Notes under the pieces: generated by a model
The model's database searches: none
Seen by the model: the letters and a program-made list of their open reading frames with translations, nothing else
Told to the model about the DNA's origin: nothing
NCBI GenBank assembly: GCA_019022655.1
Contig: JAFJYI010000036.1
Location: 2,046,001 to 2,110,000, forward strand
Direction of reading: 5' to 3'
From: Acacia acuminata
Taxonomy: Eukaryota > Streptophyta > Magnoliopsida > Fabales > Fabaceae
Length of the DNA: 64,000 nucleotides
Position numbers and translations under genes: made by a program
Shown: positions 33,985 to 45,028 of the stretch, in pieces
Layout of the letters: every line of letters begins with the position of its first letter
How positions within the stretch are numbered: position 1 is the first letter of the stretch

Positions 33985-33992
33985 TATTTATA
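33985..33992 (-). promoter_or_regulatory. TATA box of solo LTR
   Basis: TATAAATA on the minus strand (context tagctataaatagagc). Confidence 0.65.
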
Positions 33993-34419
33993 GCTAGACG
34001 GCATTAATAGACCGTTGCATTGATAATCGAACCGTTGGAGATGATCCACGAAGTTGTGAGCTTACTTAGGTCTTCTTCTCTTTCTGAAACTCACTTAGTC
34101 CAGCTGGTTTGATGGTCAGAGTTGACTCTCTGCAAATTAATCCGTTGGAGAGGATGTTGCTTAATGTAGAAATCATTCTTTAATACTTTGCAACCGTGTA
34201 CAGATGGATTAACCAAAAGGATGCAAGTTTCTGGGTTGAGCATTTAATGTTCGACATCACTTTTGCTTTTGCTTTAAACCTTCGTAAAACTTCCTTGATC
34301 ATCGAAACTCACTAAAAAAATGATTAAATATATCTAGTACCAATAAGGAATAATCATGGAAAGCATTGAGATCAAACACGAAGGTATAGCAAAATCATTA
34401 AGTTCGAATTTCAAACAAC

Positions 34420-35150
34420 GTCCGAAACCGGAGGTTTGTTCACAAACCTCGAGGTTTGCTCATTTAAGCTTGAACACGTTTTTACATCAAAAACCACAAA
34501 CCTGGAGGTTTATCATTAAACCACGGAGGTTTATAATGTTCCAATCACGAAGGTTCCTTGGGTTTACCTCAAACCTCGAGGTTTCTCTAGGAACCTCGAG
34601 GTTTCACGTTATGTGTGAAACCCAAAGCAAAGATGCTATGAAACCAAAACTGGAGGTTTCTCAAGGAACCTCGAGGTTTTAAGATGAGTGCGGAGTTCAT
34701 TTGCTCTCGGGTTGCCACAATACTCGAGGTTTTAGGAAATACTCGAGGTTTTGGCCAAATGACAAGGTTGTTTGTTTTGACCCAAAACACAAACACGGAG
34801 GTTTCTATGGAAACCTCGAGGTTTTCAATTTGCTGAAAAACATTAGCTCTCGGGGAAGCCGAAACCACGGAGGTTTCGATAATACTCGAGGTTTCACATA
34901 TGATTTCAAAATCCTTAGTTTGGCGCCAAGGCATAACCTCGAGGTTTGGAAGTAAACCTCAAGGTTTCACAACTTGGTGTGAAACCGGGTTTTCTCGGAA
35001 GATCAAAACCTCGAGGTTTCTCAATAAACCTCGAGGTTTCACATATATTTGTGAAACCAAGTTTTCTTAAGTTAGAATGCACAACCTCGACACTTCCCTC
35101 ATAAGACCAAACCTCGAGGTTTTCCCGAAACCTCGAGGTTTGCTCTCACT
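34420..35150. repeat. Array of AAACCTCGAGGTTT palindromes
   Basis: More than twenty perfect or near-perfect copies of the 14-bp palindrome AAACCTCGAGGTTT, or of half-matching forms such as 'ccacggaggttt', are scattered at irregular 15-60 bp spacing. Copies often come in pairs such as 'ctcgaggtttctcaataaac' followed by another palindrome. Occupies the U3 position. Confidence 0.92.
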
Positions 35151-35238
35151 CGGGGTTTTCCAACATCGAGAGCAAATCCTCATTCTTCGTTTACAATTGT
35201 TGGCAATCATCAAAATCTCTTCGAGAACCAACACGATT

Positions 35239-35760
35239 GATGAGGAAACAAGCGTAGACATGGTATCGGCCCAAAAGGATTTAGGGACACGGAGTGAAAC
35301 ATGAGAGTACAGGCATTTTCTAAAAGATGAAGATTTTTTCTTTCAAAGCAACACCATTTTGAGCCAATGTATCAACACAGGAGGATTGGTAAAGAAGGCC
35401 ATGACTACGCATATACTTGGTGAATGGGGCGGAAAAATATTCTTTTGCAGTATCACTTCGAAGGATTTTCACAAGCGTATTAAACTAGGTTTGAATTTCA
35501 GCACAGAAATGACGAAAATGAGTAAACAATTCAGAACGTTGTTTCATTAAGTAAGGCCAAGTGGGTCAGGAAAAGTCGTCAACAAAAGTAACAAAATATC
35601 GATAACCAGTCTGAAACAAAACTGAACAAGGACCCCAAACATCAGAATGAACTAACTCAAAGGGGGACACAACCTGTTTATTGACTCGGGGTGCCAAATG
35701 AGCACGATGGTGTTTGGCAAAATGACACGACTCACAATCCAAAGAAGATACAGACGAAAA
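35239..35760 (-). pseudogene. copia pol: integrase, N-terminal and core part
   Basis: Minus strand: 'CESCHFAKHHRAHLAPRVNK' (zinc region end), 'PFELVHSDVWGPCSVLFQTG' (Asp), 'YFVTFVDDFS' (Asp), 'LRSDTAKEYFS' and 'LAQNGVA' (remnant of the Glu motif), then 'ACFLIN', after which the solo LTR enters. Stops and shifts are frequent. Confidence 0.78.
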
Positions 35761-36237
35761 CTAAGGATACAACCTCTTTAGGGACGAAAGGGACACATGA
35801 CCAAGACAACAATGGACTTCAAAGGGAGACGACCCACCAGAACAAGCAATAGAACCCGGCACCTGATTATCAAGAGTATAATGTCCACCGGATTCATAGC
35901 CTCTTCCAATAATCTGTTTCGTCGTAAGATCTTGAATCAAACAGTAGTCAGGGTATAGTGAGATAGAACAGTTCAAATGATGAGTCAGTTTACTTGGAGA
36001 CAAAAGATTAAAAGTAAGATCCAGAACATTAAGGACTGAAGAGAATGAAATGGATGTAGTGGGCATAACAATTCCTGATCCAAGAACGCGGACCGGGGAA
36101 CCGTTGGCGACAAATATGGAGGATGGGTTGGCATAGGGGGCATACGATGAAAATAAATTATGGTTACTTATCATGTGGTCGATGGCACCTGAATCAATGA
36201 CCCACTTTGTGGAACTAGTAGCAAGGCCAGAAGACAA
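35761..36237 (-). pseudogene. copia pol: aspartic protease and gag-pre-integrase
   Basis: Minus strand: 'TKWVIDSGAIDHMISNHNLF' carries the Asp-Ser-Gly active site. 'IFVANGSPVRVLGSGIV' follows, then 'LDLTFNLLSPSKLTHHLNCS' and 'CCLGHVSLSSLKRLYP', the start of the integrase zinc region. Open over 158 residues. Confidence 0.87.
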
Positions 36238-36249
36238 AGTACCTATAGT

Positions 36250-37125
36250 GAGGGCCCTTGCCGATGATGGATCAGGATCAGACTGATCAGGTGTCTGGGC
36301 AATATGAGCAAGGCCATGCTGCTGATCACGCTGACGTTTATTCTACAATTTGCGACAATTCTTCTTAATATGACCAGGTTCCTTGCAATAGTTTCAGATA
36401 ATACTGCCAGAAGTCAGGAGTGGAGCACTAGTGTTTTGTTTCAATCCATAATTCTTGTTCTCAAAGGGACCACGCCTAGCCAAAGCACTGGCATTTGGAT
36501 CAACAGATGGACGAACCAAACTATCAGCACAAAGGACTCATGAGAACACATCATCAAGAGATGTAAGCTCCTGACTGGACAAAATCTGAGAGCGGGTAGT
36601 GTCATAAGATGGATCAAGAGCTTGAAGGAAAGCGATGATAGCTTGAAACTCAGATTCTTGATACGGGTCTGAAGATCAGCCTGAGGAGACATAAGTACCT
36701 TCATCTCTTCATACAACTTCTTGAAGTCTATGAAGAAATCCTTCAAGGGACGACCTGTTGCTTAGAGCGATAAAATCCTTTACAAACTTTGTGAATGCGA
36801 GTAAAATTCCCTTTGCCGGAGAACATAAAGTCAAGATACATCATAATTTCCATCACAGTGTTGCAGTGACCTACAGAAGACAAAATAGGTGGTTCAATAG
36901 AGTTACAGATTTGAAAGAAAAGATGAGCATCGGCTCTAGACCAATCCAAACTTGTCTCATCAGCACCGGTAGGAGGATCCTTAGTTAAATGGGCTTCCTT
37001 TTCAACACCCAATAAATAAACTCTAACAGTTTTACTCCAGTCAGAATAGTTTGTCCAATTTAATTTGGAATCATTAATTTTAGCGGAGACATAGGCAGCA
37101 TCTCGGATGTCTTGGATTCAGCCAT
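36250..37125 (-). pseudogene. copia gag (frameshifted)
   Basis: ATG at 37125 on the minus strand (MAESKTSEML), with a frameshift near 37085, then 'SLDWSRADAHLFFQICNSIE' and 'MMYLDFMFSGKGNFTRIHKV' of a UBN2-like gag, continuing in a second frame with 'DFFIDFKKLYEEMKVLMSPQ'. A zinc knuckle remnant 'NYCKEPGHIKKNCRKL' is at about 36345-36395, with the first Cys codon now a stop. Confidence 0.78.
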
Positions 37126-37678
37126 AGAAAATTAATCAAAGGCTCACAATAACAAGACAAGAAATACATCAAGGGAGGAACCAACAAATTAGAGTAAACA
37201 AGTAATCCCAAAAAATACCTTTAATATTGTACCGTGCCAAGAGAAGAAAATACCTCACAAAGACAAATGTGCAAATCGTACCAAACGTGATTTTGCTCAA
37301 TACGTACCAGACGTGATGACTACACAAGTAAAAGGAATTACCACTCCACAAACAGCCAAGAAACAGAGGGTCCAAATGGCCCACCATCCAAACAATACCA
37401 AAAGGGAATTCCAAAAAAAAAAATCCTTAAATCAAAGTCAAACATCCAAAGAGGACCAAGAGTGAAAACAAGGACCCACAAATCAGATCGCGGAAATGCT
37501 AAAAGGGAATTGGCCAAAAATCACCCAAACACCAACCTTGAGACGCAAGAGGGTGCCGAAATCCAACCTCGACGGAGAAGAGACGAAAAAATGTCGAGTC
37601 TCATTTGGAAAAATATGACGCACGAGCAAGTGCGCCGGAAAAAAAAAATTGATAGAAAAGAATTAGTAACCTAACCTA

Positions 37679-37690
37679 GCTCTGGTACCA
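37679..37690 (-). other. Primer-binding site (tRNA-iMet type)
   Basis: Minus strand TGGTACCAGAGC directly follows the LTR end; close to the usual TGGTATCAGAGC. Confidence 0.75.
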
Positions 37691-37834
37691 TGTAATCTGA
37701 GAATCTGAAAGTCATATTAATTAAGATAAACACATGGGTTTATATACAAGAGAAAGGCTAACAGGAAACCCTACAATTATAGATCTAACTTAATCCCTAA
37801 TAATATGGATCTAACCGTAATCCATATTATAACA
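37691..37834 (-). repeat. 5' LTR of truncated copia element (short)
   Basis: Minus strand TGTTATAATATGG...CTCAGATTACA with a TATATAAA box. 144 bp is short but seen in several copia groups. The outer boundary rests on the TG end only, because the partner LTR is missing. Confidence 0.6.
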
Positions 37835-38686
37835 GGCCTAAAATTGTCCTTTACGATTATTTCTTGATTTTATTATGTTCTTGTAAATTTCTCTAGGAAA
37901 ATAAGCCTTTATTTCAATAATTAAATTCATAATTATTTAGGCCAAATTTCTCAATTTAATTTCCAAATAATATTTCTATATCCTCGGAATATTATTTCAT
38001 AATTTCCCCCTTTTGTTCCTTGGCCGAAGATATGATCCTATTCGGGAACAACACACCTCCTGAACTGGACTTAGACGTCCGCTTAACTTAGGCTTATTCT
38101 CAAATTTCAATGTCCAAAATTCAAAATATTACACACTCAACATCAATGAACTTAATCAACCGATACAAATTCATGTCCATATTGAAATTAAGTCTATTGA
38201 TAGAGTCAATTAGTGTCACTTCTAAAGGTAGTGAATATCAACAAACCCAAGAACTAATGGACACTAATTTCCATTGGAGGACTTCAAATCATCATAGAGC
38301 TTAGTCCCAATTACACTTACATGATTAGATTAGATTAATTTTATTATTCCTTTAGGCGAGTGCAATTAATAGAATTACCTCAGCACTAGAAAACTTAGCA
38401 ATGCAATAGTAACAAACTCAACCATGGAAATCAGTCATCAATATTAATCTCAAAGCAAGTCTAATGTACTAAATCATCCCACATTGACATGCTAGATAAT
38501 AAAATCACAAGAGACACAAGCTAAAACTAATAGTAACAAGATAAAGTATTATTTCAAACATAAATAAATAAATTTCAACTGTTAAAACATTATCTACACA
38601 ATTTATAATTGCAATATAAATAAAATTCAAAAAATTAATTTATAAAATATTAAATCTGAACAATTCATTTTTTGACCAAAGGTGAA
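37835..38686. other. Intergenic, no gene recognised
   Basis: AT-rich. Some stretches (37930-38100) have LTR-like texture, but no ends or frames can be supported. Confidence 0.5.
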
Positions 38687-40400
38687 GATAAGATTCTTAG
38701 ATGAAAAGGAGAAAATAGATTCTTAAAAAATCTACTCCCATGTTCCACACCATAAGATACAAAATCTCCCGTAAGTATGAGAAAGTACAATGGATAGGAT
38801 ATAAAAATAGAATAACCAATAAATTGATATAAAGCATTCTCGTCCATACAAGAATTTATTTTCCAACAGAGTTCATTGGATTTTGTGTGTTGGATGGGTG
38901 ATTTGCTTACTAGGCCTCTATTGATTATCTTTATATATGATTCATTGGATTTTGTGTCTTGGAAAGTGTTTGTTCATTCGATAATGCTGAAGCGCAAATT
39001 CGAAGCTTTTTCTTTCATATTGGCTTAACTGAATATTTAAACTTAAGACAATCCAGCATCAATTATTCAATAAAGGCTTTATGAAAACAAGTATTAATTA
39101 GCATAAATGATGCAATATATAACTTCATTGACTCGAGTCTATATGTCTCAAACAACTAAATCTCTTAGATGTGGTTAAGTTTGTAACTTTCAACAATGAT
39201 TCGAGTGAGACCACATTCGTCAGTTGATTTTCCATTAAGATCTCCGACGCTCGAGTGTATGCTCGAGTTCCACGCATAAGATACAAAATCAACATAACTT
39301 GGGTATTTCATTTCAATGAAGTTGATTCAAGTGTATGACTCTAATTACTTGAAACAAAGATAACTAGACTTCTTTCACATGTAACGTATTGAAATGAAAG
39401 GACTTGAATTGAATATTGACAAAGCATGCTTTTAAATTATTTTTAAATAAAAATAAGCATACAGTCACTAGGTTTATTTTAATTTTAATTATTTAATTGT
39501 TTAATTTAATATTTCTATATTTTAAAATTAAGATACACGTGCTAATGGGTAGGTTTATTTTAATTTTAATCCTTTCATCAAATTATTTTTATATTTTAAA
39601 TTGAAAGTGAACTTGTTCATCATAAAGTTTATTTCAATTTTATATTATCAAAATAATTATAAGCATATTTTGTCATTATATAATTGCAGAGTCAACATTT
39701 TATGCTAAATTAGACTCATTACTTCAAGAATAAAAGATTAAAAATATGCTTTATAAACCTAAGTGATCGAAATCAAACTTTATGTAATATTAAAGGACCA
39801 AACATATACAATCAAAAATCATCTTATAATTGGAGCATATCAATATATACTTTTTTCAGAAAAACAATGAAAACATTAGATTCAAATCACTTAGTGACGT
39901 TTTATTGTGAACTCTATGATAGACAATCAACTTAAGATTTCTACTGCAAATGTGAGAAAGTACTCTGGGTAAGATATAATAATAGAATAGAAAAGCCAAC
40001 CCATATTCATCGGGGGAAAAAAAAAAACCAATACCAATAAATTGATATAAAGCACTCTTGTTCATACAAGAATTTATTTCCCAACAGAGTTCGTAAGTTT
40101 GGCAACATGTACAACAACAACAACAAAAAACAGTGTTCATATGACATACTAATACGATTGTTTCATCATGAATCTTCTACCTCCACGAAATAAATGCATA
40201 CAATGTATTAAAAAAAGATAGGAAAGAAAAAAGGGAAGAGTACAAAAATAAGATACGAATATCTTATACAGTAGTCCTTCCCTTATATGCTTTCCTTTCT
40301 TTTCAAATGAAATGAACGTAGAAGATTCACTTTGTAATAGTCGTTTTAGATGTTCAAAGGAACCAAGCTTTCCGAATAGCCAAAAGCTTTGAACATTTTT
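38687..40400. repeat. Segmental duplication copy B
   Basis: Counterpart of 1806-2019 plus 27931-29494, without the gypsy element and the MITE. It has an extra segment (about 39430-39608) absent from copy A. Its right end is the 3' end of the F-box gene. Confidence 0.88.
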
Positions 40401-41497
40401 GGAATTCCATGGATATCAAACCCCTTAATTTGCTTATTCTTAAGATTATAAGAAACCAACTGGCATCCATCTTCAAGAAGAATCTCATCATCTCCCAAAA
40501 GCCCTAAAAATGATCCAAACTCAGGGCATGGTCCGATGACAGATTTCTTAGTCCAGCTACTCTCAACTCCGTACTCGTTCATCACCCAGATTTCGAATCT
40601 GTGATTGGTCGTGTATGTAGCTATGCAAGCAAGTTTCCCATAAATCACAGCAACATTTAATTCATCAGATTGATCAACTCCAAGAGGCAATTGAATCTTA
40701 CCAAATACCTCCTTGGTGAAATCAAAGAACAATATGGCCTTATCATTATCATCAGTTAACCAGTGATAGAAACCATTCAAATAAGCCCTACACTTTGGAT
40801 AGGATAGACGAAAAGCGGGAACAACAGCATCTGTGGTTCTCCAAGAATTAGTACTGAGATTATAAACCTCAACAGGAGGAAGTTCTCTTTCTTCAAAATC
40901 CAAAGTCCCAAATCGAACAACCTTGTAATCCTTTGTAGCAGGGTCAATACCAAACCCAAACATGATATAAACCATGTCTTTCGGCAGGTTCTGAGATGGA
41001 GGAAGAACCTTCACCTCTTTTGTTCCAGGGTTCCACAGAATCAAACTGGACCTACCAGCTTTATCTCCTCCATAAACCCCATAGAGACAAAAAATCCCAT
41101 TACATTGCCCATAAACAAATATGTATTCCACTTCCTTCTCAGGAAATGGTAATTCAACATCCTTAGTTTCCTGATTGGAAATCAAAGAAAGGCAGGGCTT
41201 AAAAGTGAGATTGTGCAAGCGAAATATCAGCTGGTGGTGGTGGTTTTTAGAGATTGATTCAGACCAGTCAAATTGTTTGGAAATAAAAGATGGATTAGCG
41301 ATTAGTTCGTACCAGGATTTCGCCACGGATTTGAAACGAAGTAGGGATTTTATAGGAAGCCTCAATGATATCTCCTCTACAATTTCTTCAGGAAGATCAG
41401 CACTCAACATCTTCATTTTTCTGAGCTTACTTGGGTTTGTTAGGTTTTCTTTTTCTTCTCTTGTGGTCAAATTCACCTCACCAAAAGACCAAAGCAT
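40346..41497 (-). CDS. F-box protein with F-box-associated C-terminal domain
   Basis: An intact single-exon gene of up to 383 residues. The F-box lies at residues 34-73 (DLPEEIVEEISLRLPIKSLL, then RFKSVAKSWYELI) and would bind SKP1 in an SCF ubiquitin ligase. The C-terminal part (about 120-350) has F-box-associated repeats, e.g. 'LILWNPGTKEVKVLPPSQNL', 'VVRFGTLDFEERELPPVEVY' and 'FEIWVMNEYGVESSWTKK', expected to recognise the substrate, which is unknown. It resembles the large family of CPR1/CPR30-type plant F-box proteins. The annotated length uses the first ATG. A TATA-like sequence at 41515-41525 is only about 20-30 bp from that ATG, so the more likely start is Met28 or Met30 (41416 or 41410), directly before the F-box. 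This is the only intact host gene in the window. Confidence 0.92.
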   Translation of the reverse strand: MLWSFGEVNLTTREEKENLTNPSKLRKMKMLSADLPEEIVEEISLRLPIKSLLRFKSVAKSWYELIANPSFISKQFDWSESISKNHHHQLIFRLHNLTFKPCLSLISNQETKDVELPFPEKEVEYIFVYGQCNGIFCLYGVYGGDKAGRSSLILWNPGTKEVKVLPPSQNLPKDMVYIMFGFGIDPATKDYKVVRFGTLDFEERELPPVEVYNLSTNSWRTTDAVVPAFRLSYPKCRAYLNGFYHWLTDDNDKAILFFDFTKEVFGKIQLPLGVDQSDELNVAVIYGKLACIATYTTNHRFEIWVMNEYGVESSWTKKSVIGPCPEFGSFLGLLGDDEILLEDGCQLVSYNLKNKQIKGFDIHGIPKMFKAFGYSESLVPLNI

Positions 41498-41514
41498 AAG
41501 GCTGTGATCTTAGA

Positions 41515-41525
41515 GATATATAATT
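41515..41525 (-). promoter_or_regulatory. Possible TATA box of the F-box gene
   Basis: Minus strand AATTATATAT lies about 100 bp before Met28/Met30. The position suits transcription starting near 41485. Confidence 0.4.
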
Positions 41526-41833
41526 GGCCCACGCAGGTGTCTGCGAGAGAAGAGGAAAAACCTTGTTTGGGTGATTTGAGGCACAAGGTCACAGTGTTAC
41601 ATGGAGATGCTTATATACACAAGAACAGATTCGTCTTCCATGAATCTTATCCAGAATTCCAGAAGTGGGAACACCTAATAATTTTTCCCCCAATGAACGA
41701 AAGAGATTCTGTATCTTTTTTCATTCTAACAATAAATTTGAATTTTATCCATTGAGTCATCAGGTGATCCTAATCATATTTCTTCTATTAGAAATTGATG
41801 ACTTGATTGGATAAACATTGTGTGTGTGTGTCT

Positions 41834-41867
<34 letters not shown>

Positions 41868-42835
41868 TGCTTTTTAATATTTCTTACTATTCTTTTTCAC
41901 TTTCATTCTAGATGTCTTATCAAACTTAATATTAATTTTGTAGTGTTTATATTTTCTATTTTATCTTAATATAAAAGGAAGATAATTGATCCTGTTCATT
42001 ATAGCATGTTCGTGTTGTAAGGGCTATAACAAGCAATATTTATGTTGATTGGTGTTGATTGTTGTTAAACTCACGAGTTGATTCTTTAAGTTTATCGTTT
42101 TTACCTTATTAAATCGAAGTGAGTCGTTGGTAAACTTGTGTTAGCTATAAACTCAGTTAAATTCACGAGTTTACATACAATGTTTTTTGTTTATACATTT
42201 CTAATTTACAAAAATCGTGTTAACTTTTTTTATTTAGTTATGCTCATCAGCTTTATATATGAATTTTATAGAAATTTCTTTATTAAATATGATAAGTTAT
42301 GAATCTCAATTTATTTAATTTAAATTATTTAGATTTAAAATATATTTAAATCAAATTATTGTCATTTTCTATATTTTAATTATTTATTTATATACTATTA
42401 ATATATATTTAATGATAAAAGTAAACTCTTACAAGTTTACGATTCGAGTTCAAGATATGAGTTTACGTCAACAACATCGTGAGTTAATAAGCTTGTGTTG
42501 ACGCGTCTTGTGGTCTAATCCTCACATTTGTGTTGGATAGAATCTAGAAGCTCCCTTTGTTGGGAATGTTTAGGTATCACCATTATGTTAACATGCCAAA
42601 TTAATAATTAAAAATAGAAGTGCACTTCATGGTTGATATTTTGAATATATTGATTGATTTGTTATGGGACACGAATCAAATTTATAATCAAACATTGTTG
42701 TAAGATATATATTTAATTGCTGCTAAATTAATAAAAATTAAGGTTAAAATCTATGAATTTTCAATATACACTTGCCATCATAATATTCATTTGTTTACAA
42801 AAATATAGAAGCTTTTAAAGTAATGCAAAAATGTG
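41526..42835. other. Intergenic, no gene; TA microsatellite
   Basis: AT-rich spacer. A (TG)n then (AT)n microsatellite lies at about 41820-41866. No frame is supported. Confidence 0.6.
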
Positions 42836-43456
42836 ATAGGTTATTTTGTCTAACTTTATTTTGCATACTTCTCTCAATACTGTTAGATTATAATATAATC
42901 TAACAGCGGAGCTTTGAGGGATACCCTTTTACCCCTTCCTCTCTCCCATTGCCTCCCAAAAACAACAACAAGAACAGCAAACTCATACAAATAATACCAT
43001 CTCAAACCCAGTATTATATTTGTCCATTTTTCAGGAAGAAAACGAAGTTAACCAAGAAAAGCCAATAAAATCAAATAGCGAAAAGCTTAAAAATTGTGAA
43101 ATTAAAAGGAATAAGGATTTACCTGACCCAAAGGCAATGAAAAATATGTTATTTTTAGGAACCCGTGGACCTTTTTCCAGTAATTGAAGAGGAGACAATT
43201 GAAACGAATGAAGAGTTTATGGTTGACAGCCAGATGGTTTCATGAACAACCCCAGAGTTGATCACATCCACCAGAGAAATGGGATTCTCACTTAGGGCAA
43301 TTTTTGAGATATCAAGGCTGAGGAGAGAGAGAGAGGGTGGGAGAGAGGAAAGGGTAAAAGGGTTTATTTTATCCCTCAAATCTCCACCGTTGGATGAGAT
43401 TATAATCTAATAGTATTGAGAGAGGTATGCAAAATAAGGTAGGCAGAATAACATAT
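42836..43456. mobile_element. Foldback MITE with about 100-bp inverted ends
   Basis: The left end (ttattttgcatacttctctc...attataatataatc...tttgagggata) matches the reverse complement of the right end over about 100 bp with scattered mismatches. Each end also holds the small palindrome-like 'agattataat'. The middle (42940-43330) has no homology I recognise. The target duplication is unclear. Confidence 0.75.
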
Positions 43457-44227
43457 CCCTACAAAAATACCACGACTATTAAATAAATTAATGTTGAAAA
43501 TTTAACAAACAATTCCTACATGCAGTGCACAATATTTTTGCTCCTAGCGGCCCTATCTACTCCTACAGGATCTTCTGCACAACACAATGACTGCATTCCC
43601 TCAGTGTATAAACTGCCCCTCTCCCAACCCCATCCACGATCCTTTCTTTAGTTTCTTCGTCATCGGTGGTTTAGCTATGACATAGTTCTATTTTAAACAT
43701 TTTTATCTTACAAATCTAAAATTAAAGATTGATTTATCAGCATTTAATTACAGAGTCACTATACCATTTAAAATTGTTGAGTCAAATTTTTTTGTTTTTG
43801 ATATTAATAGTATTAACATTAGTGGCTAAAAATTATACTTTATAAATTTAAAGAAGGTTTATAAGTTTTTTCTTACAGTTTACTCACATTTTGATATTAG
43901 TTAGTTTCAAAGCATGAGATTTGGTCATAGTCCGTTTATAATGTTACTCCCCCTTGTAGTCTGAGGAAGATTTTGACCGTTACAGAGCCTCCCGCGTTTC
44001 ACTATGCTTTTCGCTTCTTTTCACATTATCTCCCTCTCTTCTTCGTTTCAAAACCCTTTCCTCTGTTTCTGTTTCTACGTTCACTTCTTCTTGTTATGAT
44101 CTGTTTTAATTGTTCCTTTTGTTGGCGAAAACAGAGCCTTGCGTAACCAAGATTCAAACTTGCTTCTCTGGGAATTGTGATATCTGCTTTAGTGTTTGGT
44201 TTTTCATCTGTGTTTCTTTAGATCATT
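43457..44227. other. Intergenic and 5' region of the response-regulator gene
   Basis: No gene to about 43940. From 43960 the sequence becomes pyrimidine-rich (ctccctctcttcttcg...), like a plant 5' UTR, before the ATG at 44228. Confidence 0.5.
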
Positions 44228-44368
44228 ATGGAGGACCAAAGGTGTAATTTAGTTAATGACAATCGGACCACGAAAAAGTTTCCTGGGGTATGAGTGTTCT
44301 GGCGGTTGACGACGACCCAGTTTGTCTCAAAGTGTTGGAGACTCTGCTCGTTAAATGCAAGTATCAAG
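44228..44368 (+). CDS. First exon of a type-B response regulator (ARR-like), rest displaced
   Basis: Encodes 'MSVLAVDDDPVCLKVLETLL' plus 'VKCKYQ', the beginning of a CheY-like receiver domain with the acidic pocket (DDD). The form matches plant type-B ARRs, where intron 1 falls exactly at this point; a GT follows at 44369. The upstream ATG at 44228 (MEDQRCNLVNDN...KKFPG) is the natural start but is one base out of frame with MSVLAVDDD at a run of four G (44285-44288), so there is a frameshift, a base-call error, or a start at 44290. The phosphoryl-accepting Asp, the rest of the receiver and the MYB-like DNA-binding domain are not in the window. Two CACTA transposons begin about 490 bp into the intron. 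Confidence 0.8.
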
Positions 44369-44859
44369 GTTCATATTTGAAACTTCTTTGTTTTTAATCC
44401 AGTAAATTCCAGTTTTCTTTGCTTGTTCTGGACCTATATATTAGTTGTTTTCAATTACAAGTCTTTTATTTTCCTCTTAGCATTCTCCATCTAGTTATGA
44501 CATGTATAAAATTATAATTTACCTGCTCACCTTGAAGTTTTGGTAAGGTAAGCCTATCAGCCTATGCACAGGCACTGTTTTATTTATAGTTCGGGTCACC
44601 ATATTTTCTGAATAATTTCTACCTGCCGTTTCTGATTTCTGTAGTTCTGCTGAAGTTTAAAAAATTTCTTCAAGCGTAAACCAGCCGAGATGCTGTGAGC
44701 TGAATGGAGAGGAAAGGGGGTGAACGGATCTGGGAAGATGAGCTTTTTCCCCCCTTTTTTTAATATACTACTTTCAGCAAATCTTACCCAGTCATCTTTC
44801 CAACTCATCAGCCCAAGTTAGCAATTTTAACAGTATCAGTGACACTTATGTGAACTTAA
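44369..44859 (+). other. Start of intron 1 of the response-regulator gene
   Basis: Begins GTTCAT after a CAAG exon end. T-rich. It holds no second exon before the transposon end at 44860. Confidence 0.55.
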
Positions 44860-45025
44860 CACTACTACAAAAATTGGATATTACTAACATAAAAAACGTC
44901 CTAATTAAAAAACGGTAGTAAAAAATGAAGGGCGTTGGCATTCTTGTAATTATATATAAGGACGGTGAGCCTTCAACATCCCGAATAAGAGTTTAGGACT
45001 TCTAAAATTGTTTTTTTTTTGCGAT

Positions 45026-45028
45026 CTA
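45026..45028. repeat. 3-bp target duplication, left (inner CACTA)
   Basis: CTA, repeated at 56255-56257. Three bases is the CACTA hallmark. Confidence 0.88.

Larger units (their letters stand above)
33502..35233 (-). mobile_element. Solo LTR, SIRE-like relative, with palindrome-rich U3
   Basis: 1732 bp. On the minus strand it starts TGTTGGTTCTC and ends CCACTTTCA, with the same 'ctcttgggtatatagctcc' terminus and 'gtgagttctagagagaact' block as the plus-strand copia LTRs. TATAAATA is at 33985-33992 (minus). Perfect CGATT duplications flank it. U3 (34420-35150) is filled with a different repeat from the other copies. Confidence 0.92.
31287..37834 (-). mobile_element. Degenerate Ty1/copia element, 3'-truncated
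   Basis: On the minus strand: a short 5' LTR (37691-37834), an iMet-type primer site, gag, protease, integrase, RT and RNase H. A solo LTR interrupts integrase. I find no counterpart of the 5' LTR left of 31287, so the 3' end has been lost. Many stops and shifts suggest an old insertion. Confidence 0.85.

Noticed and set aside
37835..38300. A further LTR fragment right of the truncated copia element
   Set aside because: The texture is LTR-like, but no ends, duplications or partner were found.
43155..43379. 74-codon minus-strand frame
   Set aside because: Lies within the foldback MITE and overlaps its inverted end; no homology recognised.
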